NCBI RefSeq assembly: GCF_002727065.1
Contig: NZ_PDVP01000002.1
Coordinates: forward strand, 1-64,000
Source of the DNA: Zhengella mangrovi
GTDB taxonomy: Bacteria > Pseudomonadota > Alphaproteobacteria > Rhizobiales > Rhizobiaceae
Length of the DNA stretch: 64,000 nucleotides
Direction: 5' to 3'
The notes under the pieces were generated by a model. That model ran no database searches. It was given only the letters and a program-made list of their open reading frames with translations, and had not been told where the DNA came from. This document shows, piece by piece, positions 19,470 to 29,590 of the stretch. The translations under genes were made by a program, and so were the position numbers. Within the stretch, counting starts at the first letter, position 1; each line of letters opens with the position of its first letter.

Positions 19470-20344
19470 AGCATGGCCTCCGTGACACCGACGACATAGA
19501 GGCCGAGCCGATCAGCATGCTCCCGCACCTTGTCGATTTCAAGGATCAGCGACCGTCCTGCCTCCACGGCGATCCCGGAGAGGCCGGCGGCATGGGCGGC
19601 GGTCACGGTCTGCGGGCCGATCGACGGCAGGTCGGCGCGCATGTCCTGCCCCGGCTTGCAGCATTTGACCAGGACGCCGCGGCGCGTCGATGTCAGGCGT
19701 CCGTGATGGCGCATCTCGCGCGTCCGCTCCAACAGGCCCTCGGTCCCCTCGATGCCTTCCAGCGCGATGGCACGGCTGCCGAAGGCGACAGCGGCCTGGC
19801 CGATGTCGAGCGCGCCGATGGCCTTGGCCGCCTCGAAGCCGGCGCGTATCGCCGGCCAGTCCTCGCTGCCGGGTGCGATGGCAGCAATGGCGCCTTCGGG
19901 CGCAAGCAGGCGCGGCATGATCTCCTGTGCGCCGACGACGCGGATGCCTTCCTGTTGCATGAAATCGGCGACCAGGCGCAACAGGGCGTCGTCGCCTGCG
20001 CCGAGCGCCCGTACGGCTCGCGGCATCATGCGCAGCACGCCCAGGGTCAGGCCGATGCGATGGAGTTTCGGGCGCCGCCTGACCCCGCCGGCAAAGACGA
20101 CGCGGTCCGCCCCGAGCGCCTTCAGGCGCGCCGGCAGCTTCCCGATCGTCTCGATGTCCAGAACGGCGTCGGCACGCCGTGAGAAGGCTTCGTCGGCCTC
20201 GCCGCGGATCGCCAGGAGAACGGGCGCCTCGCCGGCGCCTGCCAGGTCCTCGGCCAGGGCCAACGGCAAGGCGCCGCTTCCGCCGACGACCGCGATGCGG
20301 CCGCCACGTTCGCGCGGCATGGAGCTGTCGTCAGTCCTCGTCAT
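19466..20344 (-). CDS. lpxI: UDP-2,3-diacylglucosamine pyrophosphatase LpxI
   Basis: Hydrolyses UDP-2,3-diacylglucosamine to lipid X and UMP. LpxI (the former DUF1009 family) replaces LpxH in most Alphaproteobacteria, and no LpxH-type metallophosphoesterase is present here. The protein has the N-terminal GGSGALPLALAEDL segment and, further on, VGAQEIMPRLLAPEG. I chose the ATG at 20344 (292 residues, overlapping the lpxA end by 14 bases); an ATG at 20320 would give 284 residues and no overlap. It lies between lpxA and lpxB, the conserved order. Confidence 0.94.
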   Translation of the reverse strand: MTRTDDSSMPRERGGRIAVVGGSGALPLALAEDLAGAGEAPVLLAIRGEADEAFSRRADAVLDIETIGKLPARLKALGADRVVFAGGVRRRPKLHRIGLTLGVLRMMPRAVRALGAGDDALLRLVADFMQQEGIRVVGAQEIMPRLLAPEGAIAAIAPGSEDWPAIRAGFEAAKAIGALDIGQAAVAFGSRAIALEGIEGTEGLLERTREMRHHGRLTSTRRGVLVKCCKPGQDMRADLPSIGPQTVTAAHAAGLSGIAVEAGRSLILEIDKVREHADRLGLYVVGVTEAML

Positions 20345-21173
20345 CGCCGTCGTCCGGGCGGGTCCGCCCGGAAACCGGTGGCATGACGAACTTGCGCCGC
20401 GCATCGCTGGTCATGAAGGCTATGATGTCCTGCACGGCCTGGGAGCCTGGAAAAGCATTCCTGGCCTGCTCGATATTGGCGCCCAGCGGTGTCACCGGGT
20501 CAAAGATCATCTTGTAGGCCGCGCGCACCGTGCGGATCTCGTCACGCGCCATGCCGGAGCGCCGCATGCCGACCACGTTGAGCCCGCGCAACTTGCCGCG
20601 ATTGCCGGTAATCATGCCAAAGGGGATCAGGTCGCGTTCGACGCCCGTCATGCCGCCGACGAAGGCGTGGTGGCCGATCCGGACGAACTGGTGGACGGCT
20701 GCCATGCCACCGAGAATGGCGGCATCGCCGACCTGGCAATGGCCGCCGAGCAGCGCGCCCTGCGTCAGCGTCACCCGGTCGCCAAGGCTGCAATCGTGCG
20801 CGACGTGCGAGTAGGCCAGGAAGCTGCAATCGTCGCCCACGGTCGTGCGGCCGCGATCGTTGTCGCTGCCGACATGCATGGTCACGCCTTCGCGGATGGT
20901 CGCGTTGCGGCCGATCTCGAGCGTGGTCCGGCCGCCCTTGTGGGCATGGTTCTGCGGATCGCAGCCAAGAACGGCACCGGGATAGACGCGGCAGCCCTCG
21001 CCCAGGCTCGTGTGGCCGAGGATGGTCACGCCGCTGATCAGCTCGACATTGTCGCCGAGCACCACGTTGGCACCGACATGGCAAAAGGGCCCGATCCGGA
21101 CACCGTGCCCCAGTTGCGCCCCGCCTTTAACCACCGCCGATGAGTGAATGGAGGTGTCACCCACGATCGGCAC
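20331..21173 (-). CDS. lpxA: UDP-N-acetylglucosamine O-acyltransferase
   Basis: First step of lipid A synthesis: 3-O-acylation of UDP-GlcNAc from acyl-ACP. The 280-residue protein has an N-terminal left-handed beta-helix of hexapeptide repeats and a C-terminal helical domain (from about residue 200). GGMTGVERDLIPFG and GNRGKLRGLN match the family. It starts at a GTG directly after the fabZ stop, with AAGGA inside the fabZ end. The lpxD-fabZ-lpxA order is the classical lipid A operon. Confidence 0.96.
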   Translation of the reverse strand: MPIVGDTSIHSSAVVKGGAQLGHGVRIGPFCHVGANVVLGDNVELISGVTILGHTSLGEGCRVYPGAVLGCDPQNHAHKGGRTTLEIGRNATIREGVTMHVGSDNDRGRTTVGDDCSFLAYSHVAHDCSLGDRVTLTQGALLGGHCQVGDAAILGGMAAVHQFVRIGHHAFVGGMTGVERDLIPFGMITGNRGKLRGLNVVGMRRSGMARDEIRTVRAAYKMIFDPVTPLGANIEQARNAFPGSQAVQDIIAFMTSDARRKFVMPPVSGRTRPDDGDDED

Positions 21174-21644
21174 TCAGTCCTTTTCCGGCACGGTCATCAT
21201 GGCGGAGATGACCGCCTCTGCCACTTTCGCGCCGTCGACCTTCGCCTCGCAGGCAAACTTCCAGATAGCGCCGCGCTGCTTCTGCTTGCTGACGTGGATC
21301 TCCAGGCGGTCGCCGGGAACGACGGGCTTGCGGAACTTCGCATTGTCGATGGTCATGAAATAGACGACGCTCGGTGCGTCGCCACCGGCCGTGGTGGAAC
21401 TGATGCAGATCGCACCGGCCGTCTGGGCCATCGCCTCGATGATCAGCACGCCCGGCATCACCGGTGCAGCCGGGAAATGACCCTGGAAATGCGGTTCGTT
21501 GACGGTGACGTTCTTGATGCCGATGGCCGAACGGTCGCCATCCACCTCGATGACGCGATCGATGAGAAGAAACGGATAGCGATGCGGCAGCAAGGCCATG
21601 ATCCGCATGATATCCATGGTTTCAAGCGTCGTCTTTTCAGTCAT
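21174..21644 (-). CDS. fabZ: 3-hydroxyacyl-ACP dehydratase FabZ
   Basis: Hot-dog-fold dehydratase of fatty acid synthesis that competes with LpxA/LpxD for hydroxyacyl-ACP. [12 protein letters not shown] holds the catalytic His, and [20 protein letters not shown] the catalytic Glu. I placed the start at the ATG at 21644 (156 residues) because AAGGA lies 8 bases upstream; a GTG two codons earlier is too close. It overlaps the lpxD end by 8 bases. Confidence 0.95.
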   Translation of the reverse strand: MTEKTTLETMDIMRIMALLPHRYPFLLIDRVIEVDGDRSAIGIKNVTVNEPHFQGHFPAAPVMPGVLIIEAMAQTAGAICISSTTAGGDAPSVVYFMTIDNAKFRKPVVPGDRLEIHVSKQKQRGAIWKFACEAKVDGAKVAEAVISAMMTVPEKD

Positions 21645-22698
21645 CGTCACGATCCTTCTTGCGCGGCGCCTCCGACAGGTTCTTCAGTGCCGCGGTCTGG
21701 CGGAAGAACTTCTTTACCGGCATGGCCGGGGCGCCGGCCCATTTTTCCCCGGCGGGAATATCGTGCATCAGACCGGCGGCCGCGGCGAGCTGGACCCCGT
21801 CGCCAATCGTCAGGTGATCGGCGATGCCCGCGCGCCCGCCCAGCATGACGTAATTGCCGATGGTGACGGAGCCGGAAATGCCGCATTGCGCGGCAATGGC
21901 ACAGCACCGCCCGATTTTCACGTTGTGCCCGATCTGCACCAGATTGTCGATCTTGGTGCCCTCGCCCACCACGGTATCGCCGAGCGCGCCGCGATCGATC
22001 GTGGTGTTGGCGCCGATCTCGACATCGTCCTGCAGGACGACGCGGCCTATCTGCGGAACCTTTTCCAGCCCGGCAGCGCCCGGAACGTATCCGAACCCGT
22101 CCTGGCCGATCCTGGCACCGGGATGGATGACAACCCGGTTGCCGGCAAGCGTGGCCAGCAGCGACGCGTGGGCACCGATGAAGCTATTGCGTCCGACGCG
22201 GCAATCCGGCCCGACCACGGCACCCGGACCGACGATCGTTCCGGCACCGATCTCGGCGCCCGCACCGACAACCGCGCCAGCCTCGACGATCACACCCTTT
22301 TCAAGGCGGGCCTGGGCGTGGACGAAAGCCTTCGGCGATATGCCGTTCTCGCCCGTCACCGGTTCGGGGCGGATGGCCGACGGGTACATGGCTCGAGCGA
22401 CCCGTGCGAACGCCTGGTGCGGATGGCGAACCACCAGCGCAACGACGCCCTTGGGCACATGGTCCAGAAGATCCTCGGAGACGAGCACGGCCGCGGCTTC
22501 GATCCCGTCGAGCAGATGGCGGTTGCGCCGACCTTCGACGAAGGCAAGCTGGCCGGCGCTGCAACTGGCCGCCGAGGCAATGCCGGTCACCTGCGCTTCC
22601 GGGTTGCCGCCATTGGCCTCGACATGGGCGGCGCACAGCGCGGCGATATCGCCGACGCCGAACGCCGAAGCCATGCGGAAGAAGGACAGCTCTGTCAT
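21637..22698 (-). CDS. lpxD: UDP-3-O-(3-hydroxyacyl)glucosamine N-acyltransferase
   Basis: Third step of lipid A synthesis, N-acylation with hydroxyacyl-ACP. It has 353 residues: an N-terminal uridine-binding domain (to about 100), a central hexapeptide-repeat beta-helix, and a C-terminal helix. The stretch [20 protein letters not shown] contains the catalytic His region. It lies 52 bp downstream of bamA, so outer-membrane protein assembly and lipid A synthesis are probably on one transcript. Confidence 0.96.
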   Translation of the reverse strand: MTELSFFRMASAFGVGDIAALCAAHVEANGGNPEAQVTGIASAASCSAGQLAFVEGRRNRHLLDGIEAAAVLVSEDLLDHVPKGVVALVVRHPHQAFARVARAMYPSAIRPEPVTGENGISPKAFVHAQARLEKGVIVEAGAVVGAGAEIGAGTIVGPGAVVGPDCRVGRNSFIGAHASLLATLAGNRVVIHPGARIGQDGFGYVPGAAGLEKVPQIGRVVLQDDVEIGANTTIDRGALGDTVVGEGTKIDNLVQIGHNVKIGRCCAIAAQCGISGSVTIGNYVMLGGRAGIADHLTIGDGVQLAAAAGLMHDIPAGEKWAGAPAMPVKKFFRQTAALKNLSEAPRKKDRDDD

Positions 22699-22749
22699 TG
22701 CGCCGGCGCCCGGTCCGTTCTCATGTGCGAACCGACAGGTCAGGCCGCG

Positions 22750-25128
22750 TCAGAAGCGGCCCGAAATGCCGAAGTTGATATTCTCGACCACGTCGCCCGT
22801 CTGCTTGAGATAGGGGATCGCGTAATCGATGCGCAGCGGACCGAAAGGCGACTGCCAGATGATCGAGGCACCGGCCGAGGCGCGCCACTGGCTGGTCGTG
22901 CCCAGCGAACCGGCATAGGCCGTACCGGTCGGCACGCCGTAGAGCGTGGCCACGTCGGTAAAGACGGCGCCACGCATGCCCAGCGATTCCGGCAGGACCG
23001 GCATCGGGAACTGCAGTTCGGCCGACCCGTGGAAATAGGTCATGCCACCAACGTGCTCGATGCCACCCGACGGAAGGTTCTGGTAGGGACCGATGCCGTT
23101 GTAGGCGAAGCCGCGAATGATGCGGTCGGAACTCTTGAAGAGGTCGAACTGGCGCAGCGGATTGTTGCCGCTCTGGATGGTGTGGCCGGCGCCTGCCGTC
23201 ACGAGACCCACCAGGTCCATCTCGTCGTTGAGCTGGCGGTAGTACTGCGTGCGCGCGGTGAACTTCATGAAGTGGGCATCGCCACCGAGACCGGCGTATT
23301 CCGCATCGAACTTGGCGAAGATGCCGTTGTGCGGGTTCTTCATGTCGTCGATGGTGTTGTAGAGCAGCGCACCGCTGACCGACGACTTGACCCAGGGGCT
23401 GTTGTTGATCGCATCCAGGGTTGCGAGCGGCAGCTTACAGGCGGCGGTCACAATCGGGCTACAGTCGGTGATCGCCTTGCCCGCCAGCGTATAGCGCTCG
23501 CTGGACAGGTTGTAGGCAACCTGGGTCGTCAGCGCATTGGTGATCGGCAGGCCGAAACGGATCGTGCCCGACGTGACCTCGGTGTCGTAATTGTCGCCCT
23601 TGGTCGTCTGGCGCGAAATATCGAAGCCGGCAGCGATGCGGCGGCCAAGGAAATAGGGCTCCGTGAAGGACACGGCATAGTCGCGGGAGTCCTTGCCGCC
23701 GCCGGCGGAGAACTTGATGTACTGACCGCGACCGAGGAAGTTGCGCTCGGCGACCGAGAGCTCGACGCGCGGGCCGGGATTTTCACCGCCGGTGACGTAA
23801 CCGCCGCCGATCGAGAACTCGCCGGTCGACTTTTCCTTGACGTCGACGATGATGACGACCTGGTCGGCTTCCGAGCCCTGCTGCGTCGTGATGTTGACGC
23901 TGTCGAAGTAGTTGAGATCTTCCAGGCGGCGCTTGGCGCGCTTGATCAGCACCTGGTTGAAGGCGTCGCCCTCGGCAAGGTCAAACTCGCGCCGGATGAC
24001 ATAGTCACGCGTGCGGTCGTTGCCGCGGATCTCGATCCGCTCGACGTAGGCGCGCGGCCCCTGATCGACCGTGTAGACGACGGAAATCTTGCGGTTGTTG
24101 AAGTCACGGTCGCCGCGCGGCGTCACCTGCGCGAAGGCATAACCATCGCCGGCGACGGCTTCCGTCAGGCCGATGATGCTGTCCTCGACGTTCTTGGCGC
24201 TGTAAACGTCGCCCTGGTCGGTCTCGACAGCGCGCTTGAGCTGTGCCGCGTCAACGCCGGGGATCGTGCTCTCCACCTCGATGTCGCCGAACGTGTAGCG
24301 CTCGCCCTCGTCGATGGTGAAGGTGATCGTGTACTCGTTGGCGGACTCGTCGAGCTGGGCGTCGGCCGAAATCACGCGGAAATCGGCATAACCGTGGTTG
24401 TAATAGTAACGGCGCAGCGCTTCCTCGTCGGCGCGCAGCTTGTTCTCGTCATAGACGTCGTCGCGCATCAGAAACGACAGCAGCGTCGACCGCTTGGTCG
24501 AGATGACATCGCGAAGGCGGCGGTCGGAATAGGCATTGTTGCCGACAAAGTCGATGTTGGCGATCTTCGTGCGGCCGCCTTCCTGGATGTTGAAGACGAC
24601 GTTCACGCGGTTCTGGCCGACGTCGATGATGTCGGTGGTGACAACGGCGTCGGAGCGGCCGATCCGGTTGTAGGATTCCTTGATCGTGTCGACATCGACG
24701 TTGAGCGTCGACGGCGAATAGGGACCGCGCGGCTGCGTCTGGACGCGGGCGGCCAGCTGCTCGTCCTTGATCTTCTTGTTGCCCTGGAACAGGACCTGGT
24801 TGACGACCTGGTACTCGGCAACCTGGACCACGAGCGTGGAACCGACGGGATTGATGCTCACGTCGGAAAACAGACCGGTGGAGAACAAACGCTTCACTGC
24901 CTCGTCGATATCCGCGGGGCTGAACGAGCGCCCGGGCTTGATGTCGATGTAGGACCGGATCGTCTCGTCATCCACGCGGGTGTTGCCACGAACCTCGATG
25001 GAGCGGACGACAGCGGCCTGAACTTCCGCGATGGTGGCGAATTGCAGCGCAAACGAACCCGAAACCGCAAGACCGGCCGAGAGGGCAACCGCGGAAACGG
25101 CGCTCATGAAATTGGATGATGCCTTCAT
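22750..25128 (-). CDS. bamA: Outer-membrane protein assembly factor BamA
   Basis: Omp85-family outer-membrane protein that inserts beta-barrel proteins. It begins with a signal peptide (about residues 1-39, ending AEVQA), followed by five POTRA domains to about residue 420 and a C-terminal 16-strand barrel. The conserved lid-loop motif appears as IRGF, and the protein ends in Phe, the barrel-insertion signal. I chose the ATG at 25128 (792 residues); a TTG three codons upstream is an alternative and has a closer AAGG. It lies between rseP and lpxD as in most Proteobacteria. The 206-bp upstream spacer folds and may carry its own promoter. Confidence 0.96.
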   Translation of the reverse strand: MKASSNFMSAVSAVALSAGLAVSGSFALQFATIAEVQAAVVRSIEVRGNTRVDDETIRSYIDIKPGRSFSPADIDEAVKRLFSTGLFSDVSINPVGSTLVVQVAEYQVVNQVLFQGNKKIKDEQLAARVQTQPRGPYSPSTLNVDVDTIKESYNRIGRSDAVVTTDIIDVGQNRVNVVFNIQEGGRTKIANIDFVGNNAYSDRRLRDVISTKRSTLLSFLMRDDVYDENKLRADEEALRRYYYNHGYADFRVISADAQLDESANEYTITFTIDEGERYTFGDIEVESTIPGVDAAQLKRAVETDQGDVYSAKNVEDSIIGLTEAVAGDGYAFAQVTPRGDRDFNNRKISVVYTVDQGPRAYVERIEIRGNDRTRDYVIRREFDLAEGDAFNQVLIKRAKRRLEDLNYFDSVNITTQQGSEADQVVIIVDVKEKSTGEFSIGGGYVTGGENPGPRVELSVAERNFLGRGQYIKFSAGGGKDSRDYAVSFTEPYFLGRRIAAGFDISRQTTKGDNYDTEVTSGTIRFGLPITNALTTQVAYNLSSERYTLAGKAITDCSPIVTAACKLPLATLDAINNSPWVKSSVSGALLYNTIDDMKNPHNGIFAKFDAEYAGLGGDAHFMKFTARTQYYRQLNDEMDLVGLVTAGAGHTIQSGNNPLRQFDLFKSSDRIIRGFAYNGIGPYQNLPSGGIEHVGGMTYFHGSAELQFPMPVLPESLGMRGAVFTDVATLYGVPTGTAYAGSLGTTSQWRASAGASIIWQSPFGPLRIDYAIPYLKQTGDVVENINFGISGRF

Positions 25129-25171
25129 CAGGTTCAATTACCTTGTTTCTCGAAGTCCCCAGGCGAGAATC

Positions 25172-25212
25172 CCGGGCAATATCCGGTGTTTGCTACACAC
25201 CGTAATACCCGG
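25172..25212 (-). promoter_or_regulatory. Nested stem-loop in the bamA leader
   Basis: An inner stem CGGTGT/ACACCG with a 7-base loop (25184-25202) is enclosed by CCGGG/CCCGG (25172-25176 with 25208-25212), 44-84 bases upstream of the bamA ATG. There is no U-run, so it may be a leader structure or processing site rather than a terminator. A second hairpin, CGTGGC/GCCACG, lies at 25266-25283. Confidence 0.35.
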
Positions 25213-25343
25213 ATTTTCCACACAAGCAAGGCTGACGGTTAATTTCTGTTTACGATGTGCGCCGCCGTGGCTTTCGGGCCACGCCAGTCTGCAACCATGG
25301 TAAACGCCCGCTTAATCCGCTGCCCCTCTGGAAACCTCCACAT

Positions 25344-26450
25344 TCACATGCTGCAACCAAAAAGGTCGTTCCAGAAAACGAACCCCATAAACACGAGTAC
25401 GACCAGGAATCCTGCCCGGTAGACATATTCCAGGGCAGCTTCGGAAACCGGCCGTCCCCGCACTGCCTCGATGGCGTAGAACATCAGGTGGCCGCCATCA
25501 AGGGGCGGTATGGGCAAGAGATTGAGAATCCCTATTCCAACCGAAAGCATGGCGATCAGCTGAACCACCCAGATAAAGCCCTTGGCCGCTGCTTTTCCGG
25601 CCATGTCGGCGATTTTCACCGGTCCGCCGAGCTGGCAGCTGTCTTCACGGCCCGTGACAAGAAGTTTCATGAATTGACCGGTCGACGTCACCAGGAAGGC
25701 GGTTTCCTGGATGGCGGCACCCACCGATTCGAGCGGTCCGTAGTCGAGCCGGCGCATGGCGGCAGGCGAGGTGTCGGCCTTGATGCCGATCAGGTAGCGC
25801 ATCACCTTGTTGCCAAGCGGGTCGGTCTCTTCCCTGCGGCTCGGTGTCACGGTCAGCTCGACATCCTTGCCGTCGCGGTTGACGATGAAATGGATCGGTT
25901 CGCCGCCGCTGAGCGGCACGTATCGCTGCACGTCACCGAACTCGGTGATCGGGATGCCGTCCATGGAGACAAAGCGGTCGCCGGGCTGGAAACCGGCCGC
26001 GACCGCCGGGCCGTCTGGCATGAGTTCGCCGACCAGCGGGTCCAGCTCGTAGCGGCCATTGGTCGCGAACATCACCGAAAAGACGAGGATGGTCAGCAGG
26101 AAATTGAAAACCGGGCCGGCCAGCACGGTGAGGAAGCGCTTCCAGACCGGCTGGACGTGGAAGGCGCGCGCGCGTTCCTCCTCGCTGAGGCCGGCGAGTT
26201 CGCCCTCGTCGGGCGCGCTGCTCGTCGCATTCATGTCACCGAGGAATTTCACGTAGCCGCCGAGCGGAATGAGCGACAGCTTCCAGCGGGTTCCATGCCG
26301 GTCGTTGAAGCCCCATATCTCCGGACCGAAGCCGATGGAAAACGAGGAGGCGGCAATGCCGCACCAGCGCCCGACGAGATAGTGGCCCATCTCGTGCACG
26401 AAGACGACAATGATGAGCACGAAGAGAAACGGAACGATCACGTCCAGCAA
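25344..26450 (-). CDS. rseP: Site-2 zinc metalloprotease RseP
   Basis: Intramembrane protease that cleaves signal peptides left in the membrane and anti-sigma factors. It has 368 residues: an HEMGH zinc motif (residues 19-23) in the first membrane helix, one PDZ domain (about 125-215), and the third zinc ligand in LPIPPLDGGH near residue 320. The start is a TTG at 26450 preceded by GGGGAG; an in-frame GTG three codons in is possible. The single PDZ domain, compared with two in E. coli, is usual in Alphaproteobacteria. It is located between cdsA and bamA, the conserved order. Confidence 0.94.
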   Translation of the reverse strand: MLDVIVPFLFVLIIVVFVHEMGHYLVGRWCGIAASSFSIGFGPEIWGFNDRHGTRWKLSLIPLGGYVKFLGDMNATSSAPDEGELAGLSEEERARAFHVQPVWKRFLTVLAGPVFNFLLTILVFSVMFATNGRYELDPLVGELMPDGPAVAAGFQPGDRFVSMDGIPITEFGDVQRYVPLSGGEPIHFIVNRDGKDVELTVTPSRREETDPLGNKVMRYLIGIKADTSPAAMRRLDYGPLESVGAAIQETAFLVTSTGQFMKLLVTGREDSCQLGGPVKIADMAGKAAAKGFIWVVQLIAMLSVGIGILNLLPIPPLDGGHLMFYAIEAVRGRPVSEAALEYVYRAGFLVVLVFMGFVFWNDLFGCSM

Positions 26451-26565
26451 AAAGAAGTCTCCCCCGAAGTCGATTTCAGCACATCCGGCATCCTGCGTTT
26501 CCGGCCCAGGCCTTCCCGGTACCGAGGTTCGCCATCAAGCACGGCATTTCCGTGGCAGGCCCGCC

Positions 26566-27387
26566 CTACAGGCCAGCCCGGTAGATCCCCATGACAGGAT
26601 GATCAGCGCCCCCGTAGAAGGCCGCCACAAGGTAGAGAAGCACGGCAGCCACGACAAGGGCATCGACGCGGTCGAGGACGCCGCCGTGACCGGGAATGAG
26701 GTGCGAACTGTCCTTCACGCCGGCGCGGCGCTTGATCGCCGATTCGAACAGGTCTCCGGCCTGCGAGAAGACCGACATGGCGAGTGCGAGCCCGGCAATG
26801 CCCCAGGCGAGCGGAACCCCGGCGGCCGCCAGAACGGCCAGCCCTGCCGCCACGCCGCCAATGGCGCCGCCGATGGCCCCGGAAATCGTCTTGCCCGGCG
26901 AGATGGACGGGGCCAGCTTGGGGCCGCCGATCGCCCGGCCGCAGAAATAGGCAAAGATGTCGGTGCCCCAGACGACGGCGAAAAGGAAGAGGATCGCCAC
27001 GAGGCCCGCATCATCGCCGCCGCGCAGCTTTGCCAGCGCCAGGGCCGGAACGGAAGCATAGGCCAGCCCCAGCGCCGCCAGACCGCCCTGCCCACGCACG
27101 AGGCCGACAGCAAGCAGCACGGCCGTGCCGCCCGCGATCAGCAGTCCGGTCTGCCAGGACGCAATGCCGGCGAGCAAGGCCAGCGCGACCGCGGCAATTG
27201 CTGCCCAGGACAGCAGCGTCAGGGGCGCCGTGATCCGGTCGCGATGCATCCCCAGCCATTCATAGACCATGGCAACGCCAATGACGGCCGCGACAAGGCG
27301 GAACCAGATGCCGCCCAACCAGGTCAGCGTCAGCACGACGGCAGCCAGGACGAGAGCGGAAATGATGCGTTGCTGCAGGTTGCTCAC
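26566..27387 (-). CDS. cdsA: Phosphatidate cytidylyltransferase
   Basis: Inner-membrane enzyme forming CDP-diacylglycerol from CTP and phosphatidic acid, the branch point of phospholipid synthesis. It has 273 residues with about eight membrane segments and the C-terminal CDS signature ending [14 protein letters not shown]. It starts at a GTG overlapping the uppS stop by 4 bases, so it is translationally coupled to it. Confidence 0.95.
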   Translation of the reverse strand: MSNLQQRIISALVLAAVVLTLTWLGGIWFRLVAAVIGVAMVYEWLGMHRDRITAPLTLLSWAAIAAVALALLAGIASWQTGLLIAGGTAVLLAVGLVRGQGGLAALGLAYASVPALALAKLRGGDDAGLVAILFLFAVVWGTDIFAYFCGRAIGGPKLAPSISPGKTISGAIGGAIGGVAAGLAVLAAAGVPLAWGIAGLALAMSVFSQAGDLFESAIKRRAGVKDSSHLIPGHGGVLDRVDALVVAAVLLYLVAAFYGGADHPVMGIYRAGL

Positions 27388-28103
27388 AGCGCGATGTCCT
27401 GTGGCGCAACACCGCCGAACCGGCGGTCACGGGCCGAGAAGGCCTCCACGGCTTCGCGCAGGGTGCGTTCGGAGAAATCCGGCCAGTAGCAATCGAGGAA
27501 GAGAAACTCCGTGTAGGCCGCCTGCCAGAGCAGGAAGTTGGACAGCCGGAGCTCGCCGCTGGTGCGGATCAGGAGATCGGGGTCGGGAATGCCGGCGGTG
27601 TCGAGATGGGCACTGACCGTTTCCGGCGTGATGTCGGCGGGTGCCAGTTCGCCGCGTTCGACGCGCAGGGCGATACGCCGCATCGCCCGGGTGATCTCGT
27701 CCTGGGAGCCGTAATTGAACGCGATGACGAGCGTCAGCCCGGTGTTGTCCCGGGTCAGCACCTCGGCCTCGTCGATCAGCGACACCAGGTCGGCGGACAG
27801 GCCGTCGCGATCGCCGATCATGCGCACCCGGACGCCGTTGGCATGGAGTTCGGCCAGGTCACGCCGGACGAAGAGCCGGAAGAGCCCGAGGAGGTCGGAC
27901 ACCTCGCCGGCCGGCCTGTTCCAGTTCTCCGAGGAGAAGGCAAAGACCGACAGGTATTCCAGGCCGATGTCGCCCGCCGCGCGCACGGCCCTGCGCAGGG
28001 CCTCGACGCCGGCCTTGTGTCCGGCGCTTCGCGGCAGATGGCGCTGCTTGGCCCAGCGGCCGTTGCCATCCATGATGATCGCCACGTGGGCGGGCTGTGT
28101 CAT
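27384..28103 (-). CDS. uppS: Undecaprenyl (polyprenyl) diphosphate synthase
   Basis: cis-prenyltransferase that builds the C55 lipid carrier for peptidoglycan and other envelope polymers. It has 239 residues. [11 protein letters not shown] near the N-terminus contains the catalytic Asp, [11 protein letters not shown] the substrate-binding segment, and [12 protein letters not shown] the C-terminal signature. It lies 51 bp downstream of frr and overlaps cdsA. The uppS-cdsA-rseP order is conserved. Confidence 0.96.
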   Translation of the reverse strand: MTQPAHVAIIMDGNGRWAKQRHLPRSAGHKAGVEALRRAVRAAGDIGLEYLSVFAFSSENWNRPAGEVSDLLGLFRLFVRRDLAELHANGVRVRMIGDRDGLSADLVSLIDEAEVLTRDNTGLTLVIAFNYGSQDEITRAMRRIALRVERGELAPADITPETVSAHLDTAGIPDPDLLIRTSGELRLSNFLLWQAAYTEFLFLDCYWPDFSERTLREAVEAFSARDRRFGGVAPQDIAL

Positions 28104-28154
28104 GACGTATCCCGATGTTTCCGTTCAAGGCGTCCGCTGCGGCGCCTTGCCGCG

Positions 28155-28715
28155 TCAGACCTGCATGATCTCGGCTTCCTTTTCCTGGCCGAGCTTGTCG
28201 ATACGCGCAATCGTGTCGTCGGTCATCTTCTGGACCTTCTCCGACAGAACGCGATGCTCATCCTGGCTGATGTCGCTGTCTTTTTCCGCCTTCTTGAGGT
28301 GGTCCATGCCATCCCGACGCACGTGGCGGACCGCGATGCGCGCCTGCTCGGCATACTGATGGGAAATCTTTACGAGTTCCTTGCGGCGTTCCTCGTTGAG
28401 TTCCGGGATCGGGATGCGCAGCGTCGTTCCGTCCATGATCGGGTTGAAGCCGAGGTTGGATTCGCGGATCGCCTTGTCGACGGCGCCGACCATCGTCTTG
28501 TCCCAGACCGACACCGAGATCATGCGCGGCTCCGGCACCGACACGGTCGCGACCTGGTTGATCGGCATCGGCGAGCCGTAGGCCTCGACATGGATGGCGT
28601 CGAGCAGGTTGGACGAGGCCCGCCCCGTCCGGATCGATGCCAGGTCGTTCTTGAACGCGTTGATGGCGCCTTCCATGCGGCGCTCAAGGTCTTTCATGTC
28701 AATGCCGTCACTCAT
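28155..28715 (-). CDS. frr: Ribosome recycling factor
   Basis: Splits post-termination ribosomes together with EF-G. The 186-residue length is standard. The family's [14 protein letters not shown] segment lies near residues 26-39, and the C-terminal helix EVDA-type sequence is replaced here by a normal alphaproteobacterial end. The ATG at 28715 is supported by GGAGG 9 bases upstream. It lies 40 bp after pyrH, the conserved pyrH-frr pair. Confidence 0.96.
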   Translation of the reverse strand: MSDGIDMKDLERRMEGAINAFKNDLASIRTGRASSNLLDAIHVEAYGSPMPINQVATVSVPEPRMISVSVWDKTMVGAVDKAIRESNLGFNPIMDGTTLRIPIPELNEERRKELVKISHQYAEQARIAVRHVRRDGMDHLKKAEKDSDISQDEHRVLSEKVQKMTDDTIARIDKLGQEKEAEIMQV

Positions 28716-28755
28716 GCTCTCAAACCTCCAGTTTGGCCGGTCGGGTGGCGTGCCG

Positions 28756-29478
28756 TCAGGCGTCGCGAACCACCGTGCAGCGGCCATTCCCACGCAGAAT
28801 CTCGCCGAATCCGCCCTTTTCATGGATCGAATAGACGATTATCGGAATGTTGTTCTCACGGGCAAGCGCAATCGCCGCCGTGTCCATCACGTTGAGGCCG
28901 CGCGAGATCACCTCGTCATGGGTGATCCGCTCGAACCGCTCGGCGTCCGGGTGTGTCTTCGGATCCGCCGAATAGATACCATCGACCTGGGTTCCCTTGA
29001 ACAGGGCGTCGGCACCGATCTCGGCTGCGCGCAGGGCCGCGGCCGAATCCGTCGTGAAGAAGGGATTGCCCGTTCCGCCGGCGAAGATCACGACCTTGCC
29101 GGCGTTCATGTAGGCCGTGGCCTGGCGCTGCGAAAAGCTTTCGCAGATTTCCGGCATGGCGATGGCGGACAGGACGACGGCGTCGATGCCGAGCTTGACC
29201 AGCGAGGTGCGCAGCGCCAGCGAGTTGATGACGGTGGCAAGCATGCCCATGTGGTCACCGGTCACGCGGTCGCCGCCCTTCGAGGCCACGGCGACACCGC
29301 GGAAAATGTTGCCGCCGCCGATCACGACGCCGACCTCGACGCCCATCGCGCGCGCCTCGGCAATGTCGGCGGCAATCCGGTCTGCAACGGAAACGTCGAT
29401 CCCGAACCCCTGCCCTCCCATCAGAGCTTCACCGGAAGCCTTGAGCAGGACGCGGCGGAATGTCGGTTTGGACGTCAT
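28756..29478 (-). CDS. pyrH: UMP kinase
   Basis: Phosphorylates UMP to UDP for nucleotide and UDP-sugar supply. It is a hexameric enzyme of the amino-acid-kinase fold, 240 residues. [11 protein letters not shown] and [10 protein letters not shown] form the phosphate- and UMP-binding loops, and [13 protein letters not shown] the ATP-side loop. The ATG at 29478 has GAGG 8 bases upstream. It lies between tsf and frr, with a GC-rich hairpin separating it from tsf. Confidence 0.96.
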   Translation of the reverse strand: MTSKPTFRRVLLKASGEALMGGQGFGIDVSVADRIAADIAEARAMGVEVGVVIGGGNIFRGVAVASKGGDRVTGDHMGMLATVINSLALRTSLVKLGIDAVVLSAIAMPEICESFSQRQATAYMNAGKVVIFAGGTGNPFFTTDSAAALRAAEIGADALFKGTQVDGIYSADPKTHPDAERFERITHDEVISRGLNVMDTAAIALARENNIPIIVYSIHEKGGFGEILRGNGRCTVVRDA

Positions 29479-29527
29479 GAAAAATACCTCGAATGAAATG
29501 GGCAGGCCGCGCAAGCGGATACACGAA

Positions 29528-29553
29528 GGGCGCCGCGTTGTCACGCGGCGCCC
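29528..29553 (-). terminator. Hairpin between tsf and pyrH (weak terminator or processing site)
   Basis: GGGCGCCGCG/CGCGGCGCCC makes a perfect 10-bp stem with a 6-base loop, 38 bases past the tsf stop. The following minus-strand bases are only mildly U-rich (TTCGTGTAT). It may attenuate readthrough from rpsB-tsf into pyrH or stabilise the upstream message. Confidence 0.55.
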
Positions 29554-29590
29554 TGATGCATTTTCCAGCAGATTTGCTGCAGGCGGCCGG

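Noticed and set aside
21598-25119. 1173-residue open frame on the plus strand opposite lpxD and bamA
   Set aside because: It is the antisense of two secure genes; the long run of Asp/Val/Gly without domain features is the mirror of bamA codons.
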